From Streptosporangium minutum (GTDB lineage: Bacteria > Actinomycetota > Actinomycetes > Streptosporangiales > Streptosporangiaceae): a stretch of 35,187 bases of DNA. Shown one piece after another: positions 15,279-23,972 of the stretch. The position numbers and the translations under genes are program-made. The stretch is from assembly GCF_002149035.1 (NCBI RefSeq), contig NZ_NGFP01000074.1, positions 1-35,187 on the forward strand, written 5' to 3'. The notes beneath the pieces are model-generated. The model was not told the origin of the DNA. It did no database searches and worked only from the letters and a program-made list of their open reading frames with translations. The number at the start of each line of letters is the position of its first letter. The first letter of the stretch is position 1.

Positions 15279-16970
15279 ATGAAAAAGGTTGGATTCTCAG
15301 CCACAGCCGGCGCGCTGGGGCTGGCGTTGCTGCTGACCGCGTGCTCGCCGGGCACCTCGGGCGGTGCTCAGCAGACCTCCGGCAACGCTGCCGGCGGGAC
15401 GTCGGACTCCATCAGCCTGCGCATCAACAACGCCACCACGTACTCCCGCAACTTCAACATCTACTCCCCCTCCACCGACATCGCGCCGCAGATCAGCCTC
15501 ATCTACGAGCCGCTGGTGCGCCGCAACGTCCTCGACGGCGGCAAGCTGGAGCCGTGGCTGGCCGAGTCGTGGGAGTGGAGCGACGGCGACAAGACCGTCA
15601 CCCTCAAGCTCCGCACCGACGTGAAGTTCTCCGACGGCACGCCGATGACCAGCAAGGACGTCGCCTTCACGCTGAACATCTCGCTGGAGCACCCCGAGCT
15701 GAACACCGGCGGCCAGACCTACGTCTCGGCCGAGGCCACCGACGACCACACCGTGGTGGTCAAGTGGAAGAAGCCCGCACAGCTCGACTTCTACCGCTTC
15801 GCGCTCGGTGTCACCGGCTTCGCGCCCCGGATCGTGCCTGAGCACATCTGGAAGGACAAGGACCTCAAGACCTGGACGAACCCCGACCCGATCGGAACCG
15901 GCGTGGGCAAGCTCACCCAGTTCACCCCGCAGCAGTTCACCCTGGAGACGCGCGCGGACTACTGGGGCGGCCAGTTCCCCATGAAGACGATCAAGATCGT
16001 CGCGACCGGCGGGGACGACCAGACCAAGGCGCGCCTGCTCAAGGGTGACATCGACTACGCCACCATTTCCTGGCCGAACGGCGAGCAGGAATACACGGCC
16101 CGCAACCCGAAGACCAACGTCTACAAGACGTTCCACACCGGCGGGGAGGAGTCGCTGCTGTTCAACCTGGCCAAGGAGCCCTTCTCCGACGTCAACGTGC
16201 GCAAGGCGCTGGCCATGAGCGTGGAGCGTTCCAGCCTGCTCAAGCTCGCCCCCACCGGCCAGGAGCCGGCCAACGCCTGCGGCCTGGAGCCGCAGGTGTA
16301 CGCCGAGTTCATGGCTCCGGAGTGCAAGCCGCAGGCCCTCGACGTCGAGGGCGCCAAGAAGGCCCTGGCCGACGGCGGCTGGACCGTCGAGGGCGGCCGG
16401 CTCGCCAAGGACGGCAAGACCTACCCGCTGAGCGTCAAGGTCGTGCAGGAGTACGCCAACTGGATGGCCTACGGCAAGGGCATGCAGGACCAGTGGAAGA
16501 CCAACCTGGGCCTGGACGTGAAGGTCACGGCCATCCCCGAGGAGAACTACGACCCGCAGCTCAACGAGGGCGACTACGACATGGCCCTCTACTGGACCGG
16601 CAACTCCAACGGCCTGTACTCCGTCTTCGCCGACCAGCTCGACGCCGGCAAGTACAAGCCCATCGGCAAGGACGCCCAGTACCAGAACCAGAGCCGCTGG
16701 AAGGACGAGTCCACCACGCCGCTGCTCGACAAGCTGCGCGAGACCGTCGGCGACCCGGCCGCGCAGAAGGAGGCCGGCTACCAGCTCCAGAAGATCGTGC
16801 TGGACCAGGTGCCGTTCTCCCCGATGTTCACGGCCGACTGGTTCGTCGAGATGAACCAGGCCCGGTGGGTGGGCTGGCCCGAGACGGGCAAGACCGACCA
16901 CGTCCCGCACAGCGGCATCGGCCCTGACATCGTCATGACCCTCAAGGGTCTCAAGCCCGCAGGCAAGTAG
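15279..16970 (+). CDS. Lipoprotein solute-binding protein, family 5, of the glycan importer
   Basis: This 563-residue lipoprotein is the extracellular receptor of the Opp-type importer that follows. The signal peptide ends in the lipobox LLTAC (lipid-modified Cys22), followed by a Gly/Ser/Thr linker. SBP_bac_5 features include SLIYEPLV, WLAESWEWSDGDKTVTLKLR and VKFSDGTPMTSKDVAFTL. The ATG at 15279 has AAGGAG 8-9 nt upstream. This family is often annotated as peptide-binding, but the neighbouring GH35, GH20 and ROK genes argue for oligosaccharides, as known for cellobiose-, chitobiose- and xyloglucan-type members. Confidence 0.93.
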   Translation: MKKVGFSATAGALGLALLLTACSPGTSGGAQQTSGNAAGGTSDSISLRINNATTYSRNFNIYSPSTDIAPQISLIYEPLVRRNVLDGGKLEPWLAESWEWSDGDKTVTLKLRTDVKFSDGTPMTSKDVAFTLNISLEHPELNTGGQTYVSAEATDDHTVVVKWKKPAQLDFYRFALGVTGFAPRIVPEHIWKDKDLKTWTNPDPIGTGVGKLTQFTPQQFTLETRADYWGGQFPMKTIKIVATGGDDQTKARLLKGDIDYATISWPNGEQEYTARNPKTNVYKTFHTGGEESLLFNLAKEPFSDVNVRKALAMSVERSSLLKLAPTGQEPANACGLEPQVYAEFMAPECKPQALDVEGAKKALADGGWTVEGGRLAKDGKTYPLSVKVVQEYANWMAYGKGMQDQWKTNLGLDVKVTAIPEENYDPQLNEGDYDMALYWTGNSNGLYSVFADQLDAGKYKPIGKDAQYQNQSRWKDESTTPLLDKLRETVGDPAAQKEAGYQLQKIVLDQVPFSPMFTADWFVEMNQARWVGWPETGKTDHVPHSGIGPDIVMTLKGLKPAGK

Positions 16971-17975
16971 ATGAAGCAGGGCAGGTGGCGTTTCCTGACC
17001 AAGCGGGTGGCCTTCTACCTGGCCACCTCCTGGTCGGCGATCACACTGAACTTCCTCATCCCCCGGCTCATGCCGGGGGACCCCAGTTCGGTCATCGTCA
17101 GGCAGTTGCAGAGGCAGTCGGGCGAGTCCGTCTCGCCCGAGGCCGTGGCGGCGATCCAGAAGCTGTTCGGTGACCCCCGCGCCGGCCTTCTCCAGCAGTA
17201 CTGGGACTACCTCGTCAGCATCGCGCGCCTCGACTTCGGCCTGTCCGTCAGCCGCTTCCCGACCCCGGTCGGCGAGTTGCTGGCGGAGGGCCTGCCGTGG
17301 ACGCTCATGCTGGTCGGCGCCACCACGGTGGTGGCCTTCGTGCTCGGGACCGGCCTGGGGATCGCCGCCGGGTGGAAGCCGGGCGGACGGCTCGACGGGT
17401 TCCTGTCGCCCCTGTCGACGTTCCTGACCGCCGTGCCGTACTTCTGGGTGGCCCTGATCGCCCTGTACGTCTTCGGCCTGGTGCTCGGCTGGTTCCCGCT
17501 GGGCGGCGGGTACGACCCCGACCTGTACGGCAGGCCGGGCTTCGTGGGCAGCGTCCTGGAGTACATGGTGATGCCCGCCACGACGATCGTCTTCTCCGCC
17601 TTCGGCGGCTGGCTGCTCGGCATGCGCAACATGATGATCACAACCGTCAGCGAGGACTACGTCCTGCTCGGCAAGGCCAAGGGGCTGTCGGCCGGGCGCG
17701 TCATGTTCAGGTACGCCGCGCGCAACGCGCTGCTGCCCAGCGTCACCGGCTTCGCCATGGCGATCGGCGGCGTGCTCGGCGGCGCGCTGCTGACCGAGAT
17801 CGTCTTCTCCTATCCCGGCATCGGCTACCTGCTCTACGACGCGGTCAGCAAGCGTGACTACCCGCTGATGCAGGGCGTCTTCCTGCTGACGACGCTCACC
17901 GTGCTGCTGGCCAACTTCGTGGCCGACTCCGTCTATGTGATGATCGACCCGCGTACGAGAGAGGCAGGCCGATGA
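16971..17975 (+). CDS. Opp-type permease 1 (DppB-like) of the glycan importer
   Basis: This 334-residue permease has a first span at about 15-30, the DppB-type loop (LIPRLMPGDPSSVIVRQLQ) and five later spans. The ATPase-coupling loop includes YVLLGKAKGLSAGRVM and ALLPSVTGF. The ATG directly follows the TAG of the binding-protein gene with no spacing, and the stop overlaps the next start by 4 nt. The loop between about 180 and 200 carries an extra GGGYDPDLYGRPGF segment facing outside. Confidence 0.92.
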   Translation: MKQGRWRFLTKRVAFYLATSWSAITLNFLIPRLMPGDPSSVIVRQLQRQSGESVSPEAVAAIQKLFGDPRAGLLQQYWDYLVSIARLDFGLSVSRFPTPVGELLAEGLPWTLMLVGATTVVAFVLGTGLGIAAGWKPGGRLDGFLSPLSTFLTAVPYFWVALIALYVFGLVLGWFPLGGGYDPDLYGRPGFVGSVLEYMVMPATTIVFSAFGGWLLGMRNMMITTVSEDYVLLGKAKGLSAGRVMFRYAARNALLPSVTGFAMAIGGVLGGALLTEIVFSYPGIGYLLYDAVSKRDYPLMQGVFLLTTLTVLLANFVADSVYVMIDPRTREAGR

Positions 17976-18817
17976 AGGTCCGCATCGGCATCGGCATCAT
18001 CGTCTTCTTCTCGGTGATCGCGATCATCGGGCCGTGGCTCAACGACCTGATGGGCATCGGACCCTGGAAGATCGACTACGACGCGATCGCCGAGCCACCC
18101 GGCGCCGGCCACCTGCTCGGCACCACCAGCCAGGGCACCGACGTGCTCGCCCAGATGATCGCCGGGACGCGCAACTCGATGGTGGTCGGCTCGGTGGCCG
18201 GCGTCATCGGCGTGATCCTTTCGGTCGTGGTGGGCGTCACCGCCGGCTTCTTCGGCGGCAAGGTCGACGCGGTGCTGTCGTTCGTGACCAACATGTTCCT
18301 GGTCCTGCCCGTGCTCCCGCTCACCCTGATCGTCGCGGGTTACGTGCAGGACACCGGGCCCATCACGATCGCGCTGATCATCGGCCTGTTCGGCTGGGCG
18401 GCCGGCGCCCGCACCCTGCGGGCGCAGACGCTGTCCCTGCGCGGACGCGACTTCGTCATGGCGATGCGCATGATCGGTGAGAGCAAGCCACGGATGATCT
18501 TCGTCGAGGTGCTGCCGCACCTGGCGGGCTGGATCTCCGCGATGTTCCTGCACCTGGTCCTGGCCGCGATCCTGGCCGAAGCCGGCCTGGCCTTCCTGGG
18601 CGTCTCCTCGGCCGACACCATCAGCTGGGGCACCGTCATCGACCAGGCCAGGCAGGTGGCCCTGCTCAACGGCATGTGGTGGTGGTTCGTCCCGCCGGGC
18701 CTGTGCATCGCGCTGCTGGGCACCGCGACCGGCCTGGTCAACTTCGGCATCGACGAGGTCATGAACCCCCGCCTGCGCACGGCCGACATCAAGGCGATGA
18801 GAAAGGCGCTCGCATGA
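17972..18817 (+). CDS. Opp-type permease 2 (DppC-like) of the glycan importer
   Basis: This 281-residue permease has the DppC hallmark as LGTTSQGTDV (about 49-58) and six membrane spans. The coupling loop includes RDFVMAMRMIGESKPRMIF. It is slightly shorter than most OppC proteins because the cytoplasmic segment before the first span is almost absent. The ATG start overlaps the upstream stop (ATGA), and its own stop overlaps the next ATPase start in the same way. Confidence 0.92.
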   Translation: MKVRIGIGIIVFFSVIAIIGPWLNDLMGIGPWKIDYDAIAEPPGAGHLLGTTSQGTDVLAQMIAGTRNSMVVGSVAGVIGVILSVVVGVTAGFFGGKVDAVLSFVTNMFLVLPVLPLTLIVAGYVQDTGPITIALIIGLFGWAAGARTLRAQTLSLRGRDFVMAMRMIGESKPRMIFVEVLPHLAGWISAMFLHLVLAAILAEAGLAFLGVSSADTISWGTVIDQARQVALLNGMWWWFVPPGLCIALLGTATGLVNFGIDEVMNPRLRTADIKAMRKALA

Positions 18818-19788
18818 TCCTGGACGTCAAAGGGCTCAACGTCGACTACATCACGGCCAAGGGAGCCGTACGGGCCGTCAACGACGTGAGCTTCCAGCTG
18901 CGGCGCGGCGAGATCCTGGGCGTGGCGGGCGAGTCGGGCTGCGGCAAGTCCACCCTCATCATGGCGCTCATCCGGCTGCTGCGCCCGCCGGCGGCGATCA
19001 CCGGCGGCCAGGTGTGGCTGCATCCGCGCGAGGGCGAGCCGGTCGACATCGCGAGCCGGACCGACAGGGAACTGCGCAGACTGCGCTGGCGCAGCATGGC
19101 CGTGGTGCTGCAGAGCGCCATGGACGCGCTCAACCCGGTCGCCCGGCTGAGCGCCCAGTTCGCCGACGTGCTCAAGGAGCACGGGTACAAGAACACCGAG
19201 GAGCGCACCGCCGAGCTGCTGGAGATGGTCGGCATCTCGCCCGACCGCGCCCGCTCCTACCCGCACGAGATGTCCGGCGGCATGCGCCAGCGCGCCATGA
19301 TCGCGCTGGCCCTGGCCTGCGACCCCGAGCTGGTCGTCATGGACGAGCCGACCACCGCCGTCGACGTCGTCATGCAGCGGCAGATCCTCGCCCAGATCCT
19401 GGAGCTGCGCGAGCGGCTCGGCTTCTCCGTCGTGTTCGTCACCCACGACCTGTCGCTGCTGGTCGAGCTCGCCGACCGGATCGCCATCATGTACGGCGGG
19501 CGGATCGTGGAGCTGGGCGACGCCGCGGAGATCTACCGGGCGCCCCGGCATCCCTACACCAAGGGCCTGCGCGACTCCTTCCCCCCGCTGCACGCACCGG
19601 TCACCAGGCTGAACGGCATCCCCGGAACACCGCCCGACCTGCGCAACCTGCCCATCGGCTGCGCGTTCGAGCCACGCTGCCCGCGCCGCTTCGCCGACTG
19701 CGCCGAACGGCGTCCGGAGCTGCTCACGGTGGGCGACGCCCTGGCGGCCTGCCACCTGCATGACCGAGAGAGGACGGCCCATGCCTGA
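18814..19788 (+). CDS. Importer ATP-binding protein 1 (OppD-like)
   Basis: This 324-residue ABC ATPase has Walker A GESGCGKST (39-47), Q-loop VVLQSAMDALNP, signature MSGGMRQR (153-160, the OppD form), Walker B ELVVMDEP and His in VTHDLS. The C-terminal tail has HPYTKGL and CAFEPRCPRR. The ATG at 18814 is chosen because it overlaps the permease stop (ATGA) and begins MILDVKGLN, matching the family N-terminus. It should form a heterodimer with the next gene product. Confidence 0.93.
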   Translation: MILDVKGLNVDYITAKGAVRAVNDVSFQLRRGEILGVAGESGCGKSTLIMALIRLLRPPAAITGGQVWLHPREGEPVDIASRTDRELRRLRWRSMAVVLQSAMDALNPVARLSAQFADVLKEHGYKNTEERTAELLEMVGISPDRARSYPHEMSGGMRQRAMIALALACDPELVVMDEPTTAVDVVMQRQILAQILELRERLGFSVVFVTHDLSLLVELADRIAIMYGGRIVELGDAAEIYRAPRHPYTKGLRDSFPPLHAPVTRLNGIPGTPPDLRNLPIGCAFEPRCPRRFADCAERRPELLTVGDALAACHLHDRERTAHA

Positions 19789-20734
19789 GGAGACCCCGGT
19801 CCTGGCCGCGGAGGACGTGACCAAGCACTTCGACACCGGCCGGCAGACCGTGCGCGCGCTGGAGAACGTGACGCTGCGCCTCTACCGCGGCCGCATCGCC
19901 GCCCTCGTCGGCGAGAGCGGCAGCGGCAAGACCACGCTGGCCCGGCTGCTCGCCCAGTTCTACCCCGTCACCTCGGGCGAGATCCGGCTGCGCGGCGAGG
20001 TGGTGAGCGGTCCGGACAAGGATTTCTACGGTGAGGTCCAGCTCGTCTTCCAGGACCCCTTCGCCTCGCTCAACTCGCTGCGCAAGGTCGAGCACAACGT
20101 GCGCAGGGCGCTCAAACTGCACGGGCATGCGGCCGACGACGCGGCCGTGCACGAGCTGCTGGCCAAGGTGAACCTGACCCCGGCCGCCGACTTCGCCCGC
20201 AAGCTGCCGCACGAGCTGTCCGGCGGCCAGCGCCAGCGCGTGGCCATCGCCCGTGCGCTGGCCGTGCGGCCCTCGGTGCTGCTGGGGGACGAGCCGATCT
20301 CGATGCTCGACGTCTCCATCCGGCTCGACGTGCTCAACCTGCTGGCCAGGCTGCGCGAGGAGGAGGGCCTGGCGCTGCTGTACATCACCCATGACATCGC
20401 CAGCGCCCGCTACCTGTCCGACGACATCTATGTCATGTACGCCGGGCAGATGGTCGAAGGCGGTCCTGCCGAGTCGGTGATCCAGGAGCCCAAGCACCCC
20501 TACACCCGGCTGCTCCTCGACTCCTCCCCCGACCCGGAGCGGGCCGGCGGCAGCTCGGCGTTCACCGCGACGGCGAAGCTGGGCGAGCCGCCGAGCCTGG
20601 TGGACCCGCCGCCCGGCTGCCGCTTCCACCCGCGCTGCCCCTTCGCCAAGGAGCAGTGCAAGACGTCCTTCCCGCCACGCACCGAGTTCGCCGACGGTAG
20701 CTGGACCAACTGCTGGCTGCACAACGAGTCATGA
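19781..20734 (+). CDS. Importer ATP-binding protein 2 (OppF-like)
   Basis: This 317-residue ABC ATPase has Walker A GESGSGKTT (44-52), Q-loop VFQDPFASLN, signature LSGGQRQR (146-153), Walker B VLLGDEP and His in ITHDI. The C-terminal tail has HPYTRLL and CRFHPRCPFA. Two starts are possible. I prefer the ATG at 19781 because AGAGAGGA lies 8 nt upstream; the ATG at 19760 would add seven residues. It overlaps the preceding gene by 8 nt. Confidence 0.92.
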   Translation: MPEETPVLAAEDVTKHFDTGRQTVRALENVTLRLYRGRIAALVGESGSGKTTLARLLAQFYPVTSGEIRLRGEVVSGPDKDFYGEVQLVFQDPFASLNSLRKVEHNVRRALKLHGHAADDAAVHELLAKVNLTPAADFARKLPHELSGGQRQRVAIARALAVRPSVLLGDEPISMLDVSIRLDVLNLLARLREEEGLALLYITHDIASARYLSDDIYVMYAGQMVEGGPAESVIQEPKHPYTRLLLDSSPDPERAGGSSAFTATAKLGEPPSLVDPPPGCRFHPRCPFAKEQCKTSFPPRTEFADGSWTNCWLHNES

Positions 20735-22629
20735 CATATCACCTTCGCTACCAGGTGCTTCCCGGGAGGGACGCCGCCCCGCTGGCCCGATACTGCGCCG
20801 AGCACGGCATCCCCGAGATCGTGCTGATCTACAACTCGGAGGAACTGCACTCCGGCCATCCGACCGGCGCTGACGAGGACCTGTGGTTCGAGCACGTGGC
20901 CGCGGTCAAGCGCATGCTCGACGCGCACGGCGTCGGCGCCAGCCTGAACCCGTGGGTGACCGTCGGTCATGCCGACCGGGGCCGCACGCAGGACCGCGGT
21001 TTCGCCCCGATGGTCTCCCCGACCGGGCAGGTTTCCACGGCCACCGCCTCCTTCGCCTGCCCGGTCTGGCGCGCCTGGCTGGCCGATCACTACGGCCGCT
21101 TCGCCGAGCTCGGCTTCCGCGTGCTCTGGCTGGAGGACGACTTCCGCTTCCACAACCACTCCCCGCTCACCTGGGGCGGCGGGTTCGAGCCGGAGATGCT
21201 GGAGCGCTTCGCCCGGCTGTCGGGCCGGCGGGTGGAGCGCGAGGAGCTCGTCGCCGCGATCACCGCGCCGGGTCCCCCGCACCCCTGGCGGGCGCTGCTC
21301 CAGCGGACCTGGCGCGAGGCCCAGCTCGATGCGCTCGACCGGGTACGGCAGGCGGTCGCCGGGCGGGCCAAGCTCGGCCTGATGAGCTCAGGGCTCGGAG
21401 TCGCCTCGGTCGAGGGCCGGGACTGGGCGGCGCTGTTCGACCGGATCGAAGTGCATCGGCCGCACTTCGCCGCTTACCATGACGAGCCGGGCGAGGCGCT
21501 GGCGTACTCGATCGCCATGCTGGAGCTGCAGCGTCCACTGCGCCCGGCAGCCGTGGAGGTCGCCCCCGAGATCGAGAACTGGCCGCATACCGAATGGACC
21601 AAGTCCGACACCCAGACCTGGTCGGAGATGGTCACCGCGCGCCTGTCGGGGGCCGACGGCCTGCTCCTCGACGTGCATCCCTTCGTCACCGGCGATCCTG
21701 CTCGCTACCCGCGGATCGGGACCATGCTCGACCGCTCACGCGCCGCCCTCGACGCCACCGCATCCCCCGGCCTGCGGACCACCGGGGTGACGATCCCGTG
21801 GTGGCCTGACACGGCCGCGCGGATCCCGGGCGACGGCACGTTCGGCGGGCCGGCCGCCGACCCGCTGCGCGCGGCGCGTTACCTGCTGCCGTACGGCGTG
21901 CCGATCCAGGCCGGCGCCGGCGCCGTCACCGCGGTGTTCGGCACCGTCGCCTGGGGCGTGCCCGACTCCGAGGTGGAGACCCTGCTGTCCGGAGGCGTGC
22001 TGCTCGACGGGCACGCGGCGATGATCCTCACCGAGCGGGGCTACGGCTCGCTCCTCGGGGTGACGGTGGAGGAGGTGGCCCACCGGTCCACGCCGTCGCG
22101 GGACCCGTACAGCATGGAGCGGATCGCCGACGGCGGCGGGCTGCTGAGCGTCAACGTGCAGGAGGAGGTGGCCAGGCTCACCGCGGCGAGCGGGGCCGAG
22201 GTCTGGACGCGGATCCTCACCCCGCGGGAGGAGCACTGGGGCGACGGGCGGGTGGCCTCCGTCAACGCACTCGGCGGGCGCGTGGTCACGCTCGCCGCGT
22301 GCGCGCCGGAACGGCTCGGCCGCTGCGACGACGGGCGCCGCCTGGCACACCGTGCGATCAGCTTCCTCGGCGGTGACTTTCCCCTGGTCACCGGCGGCCC
22401 CCACCTTATGCCGCAGTTCGCGACGGTGAACGGGCGACGCCGCCTGGCCATCGTCAACGGCTCCGCCGACCCGGCCCGTCCGGTGGTGTCGGGTGTCCGC
22501 CCCGAGAAGGCGACGCTGCTCGCACCGCTGGAGGAGCCCCGGCCCGTCCCTGTACGCGAAGAATCCGGATATTTCGTTATCGATGCGGATGTGCCGCATC
22601 GCGGCTACGTGATCGTGGAGTGCGCATGA
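20731..22629 (+). CDS. Uncharacterised TIM-barrel glycosidase-like protein with C-terminal GATase-like domain
   Basis: This 632-residue cytoplasmic protein is not one I can place in a known glycoside hydrolase family. The first 345 residues look like a TIM barrel. Candidate catalytic acids are Glu135 in RVLWLEDDFRFHNH, at the end of a predicted fourth strand, and Glu280/Glu282 in VEVAPEIENWPHTEW. Residues about 385-450 (LLPYGVPIQAG, LLSGGVLLDGHAAMIL) resemble the GATase-like domain that follows the barrel in GH42-type enzymes. A beta-rich tail follows (about 560-632, with GYFVIDADVPHRGYVIVE). The ATG overlaps the ATPase stop, and its stop overlaps the GH20 start. The context says that it acts on an imported GlcNAc/Gal-type glycan. 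Confidence 0.7.
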   Translation: MTYHLRYQVLPGRDAAPLARYCAEHGIPEIVLIYNSEELHSGHPTGADEDLWFEHVAAVKRMLDAHGVGASLNPWVTVGHADRGRTQDRGFAPMVSPTGQVSTATASFACPVWRAWLADHYGRFAELGFRVLWLEDDFRFHNHSPLTWGGGFEPEMLERFARLSGRRVEREELVAAITAPGPPHPWRALLQRTWREAQLDALDRVRQAVAGRAKLGLMSSGLGVASVEGRDWAALFDRIEVHRPHFAAYHDEPGEALAYSIAMLELQRPLRPAAVEVAPEIENWPHTEWTKSDTQTWSEMVTARLSGADGLLLDVHPFVTGDPARYPRIGTMLDRSRAALDATASPGLRTTGVTIPWWPDTAARIPGDGTFGGPAADPLRAARYLLPYGVPIQAGAGAVTAVFGTVAWGVPDSEVETLLSGGVLLDGHAAMILTERGYGSLLGVTVEEVAHRSTPSRDPYSMERIADGGGLLSVNVQEEVARLTAASGAEVWTRILTPREEHWGDGRVASVNALGGRVVTLAACAPERLGRCDDGRRLAHRAISFLGGDFPLVTGGPHLMPQFATVNGRRRLAIVNGSADPARPVVSGVRPEKATLLAPLEEPRPVPVREESGYFVIDADVPHRGYVIVECA

Positions 22630-23972
22630 ACGAGCGGCCCGAAGTCGTCCCGGCCCTGCAGGAATGGACCGGCGGCACCGGCGAGTTCCGGCTCGGCCCC
22701 GAGTCCCGGGTCGTCTGCGCCGACGAGAGGCTCGGCAGCCGCCTCGCCGGTGAGCTCGGCATCGGACACGCCGCCGAGGGGCCGGGAGACGTCGTCCTGG
22801 AGATCGTCCCCTCCGACGGCAGCCCCGAGGGCTACCGGATCGAAGCCACGCCCGGCCACGTGACGATCACCGCGCCCACCGCCCGCGGCCTGTTCTACGG
22901 GACCCGCACCCTCGTGCAGATCCTCCGTACCGGCGCGGTCCCGTGCGGCGTGGCCCACGACTGGCCCGACTACCCGGTCCGCGGCTACATGCTCGACGTC
23001 GGCCGCCGCTACGTCACCCCCGGGCTCATCCACCGCCTCGTCCGCCTGATGGGCCGCTACAAGCTCAACGAGCTGCAGCTCCACCTCAACGACAATGAGA
23101 TCAAAGCCCCGGACGGCGACTGGAGCAAGGCTCTGCACGGCTTCCGTCTGCGCTCGCCCGCCTTCCCCGGTCTGGCGCCGGAGGAGTCGTACTCCCGCGA
23201 CGACTGGGACGGCTTCGAGGAGCTCGCCGCCGCCCACGCGATCACCCTCGTCCCCGAGATCGACGCCCCGGCCCACTCGCGCGCCTTCATCTCCTTCGAC
23301 CCCTCCGTGGGCCACGACGGCGGCAACTCCGACCACCTCGACCTGGCCAACCCGGCCGCGACCGAGCTGGTCAAGGCCGTGTTCACCGAGTTCGTGCCCT
23401 GGTTCCGCGGACCGGCTGTGCACTTCGGGGCCGACGAGTACTACCAGAGCAAGGCGTTGTGGAAGCGGTTCTTCAACGACATGGCCGCGCATGTGCGCTC
23501 GCTCGGCAAGCAGCCCCGCGCGTGGGGCGGGTTCACCCGCCTGTCCCCGACGGGTGACACCACCGGATTCGACCCCGACGTGGTGATCAACAGCTGGAAC
23601 AACGGCTTCTACGGCCCCGAGGGGGCTCACGAAGACTCCTACGCCCTGATCAACAGCAATGACGACCTGCTCTACATCGTCCCCGAGGCCGACTACTACC
23701 ACGGTGCCGGCCTCGACGCCGAGTGGCTCTACGACCACTGGGAGCCGCACGTCTTCGCCGACGGCCAATCCCTCGACCCGGGCGACCCCCGCCTGCTCGG
23801 CGCCATGCCGGCGCTCTGGAACGACCTGGTCAGGGCGGACTACACCGAGGAGAGGATGTACGAGCTCATCGAGCACAGCCTGGGCGTGCTCGCGCAGAAG
23901 ATGTGGAGTGGCGCCAAGGCCGGGCTGCCGTACCGGGACTTCGTCCGGTCGCTGCAGCGGTTGAACTCCTAG
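22626..23972 (+). CDS. GH20 beta-N-acetylhexosaminidase family enzyme
   Basis: This 448-residue enzyme has an N-terminal GH20b-like domain (about 5-112) and a GH20 barrel (about 117-440). Markers are VRGYMLDVGRRYVTPGLI, LQLHLNDNE and the catalytic Asp270-Glu271 pair in VHFGADEYYQ. In this family the Asp orients the substrate acetamido group and the Glu is the acid/base, removing terminal GlcNAc or GalNAc. There is no signal peptide, so it works in the cytoplasm on imported sugars. The ATG at 22626 overlaps the previous stop; a GTG two codons upstream is a possible alternative. Its TAG stop shares bases with the stop of the convergent gene. Confidence 0.9.
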   Translation: MNERPEVVPALQEWTGGTGEFRLGPESRVVCADERLGSRLAGELGIGHAAEGPGDVVLEIVPSDGSPEGYRIEATPGHVTITAPTARGLFYGTRTLVQILRTGAVPCGVAHDWPDYPVRGYMLDVGRRYVTPGLIHRLVRLMGRYKLNELQLHLNDNEIKAPDGDWSKALHGFRLRSPAFPGLAPEESYSRDDWDGFEELAAAHAITLVPEIDAPAHSRAFISFDPSVGHDGGNSDHLDLANPAATELVKAVFTEFVPWFRGPAVHFGADEYYQSKALWKRFFNDMAAHVRSLGKQPRAWGGFTRLSPTGDTTGFDPDVVINSWNNGFYGPEGAHEDSYALINSNDDLLYIVPEADYYHGAGLDAEWLYDHWEPHVFADGQSLDPGDPRLLGAMPALWNDLVRADYTEERMYELIEHSLGVLAQKMWSGAKAGLPYRDFVRSLQRLNS

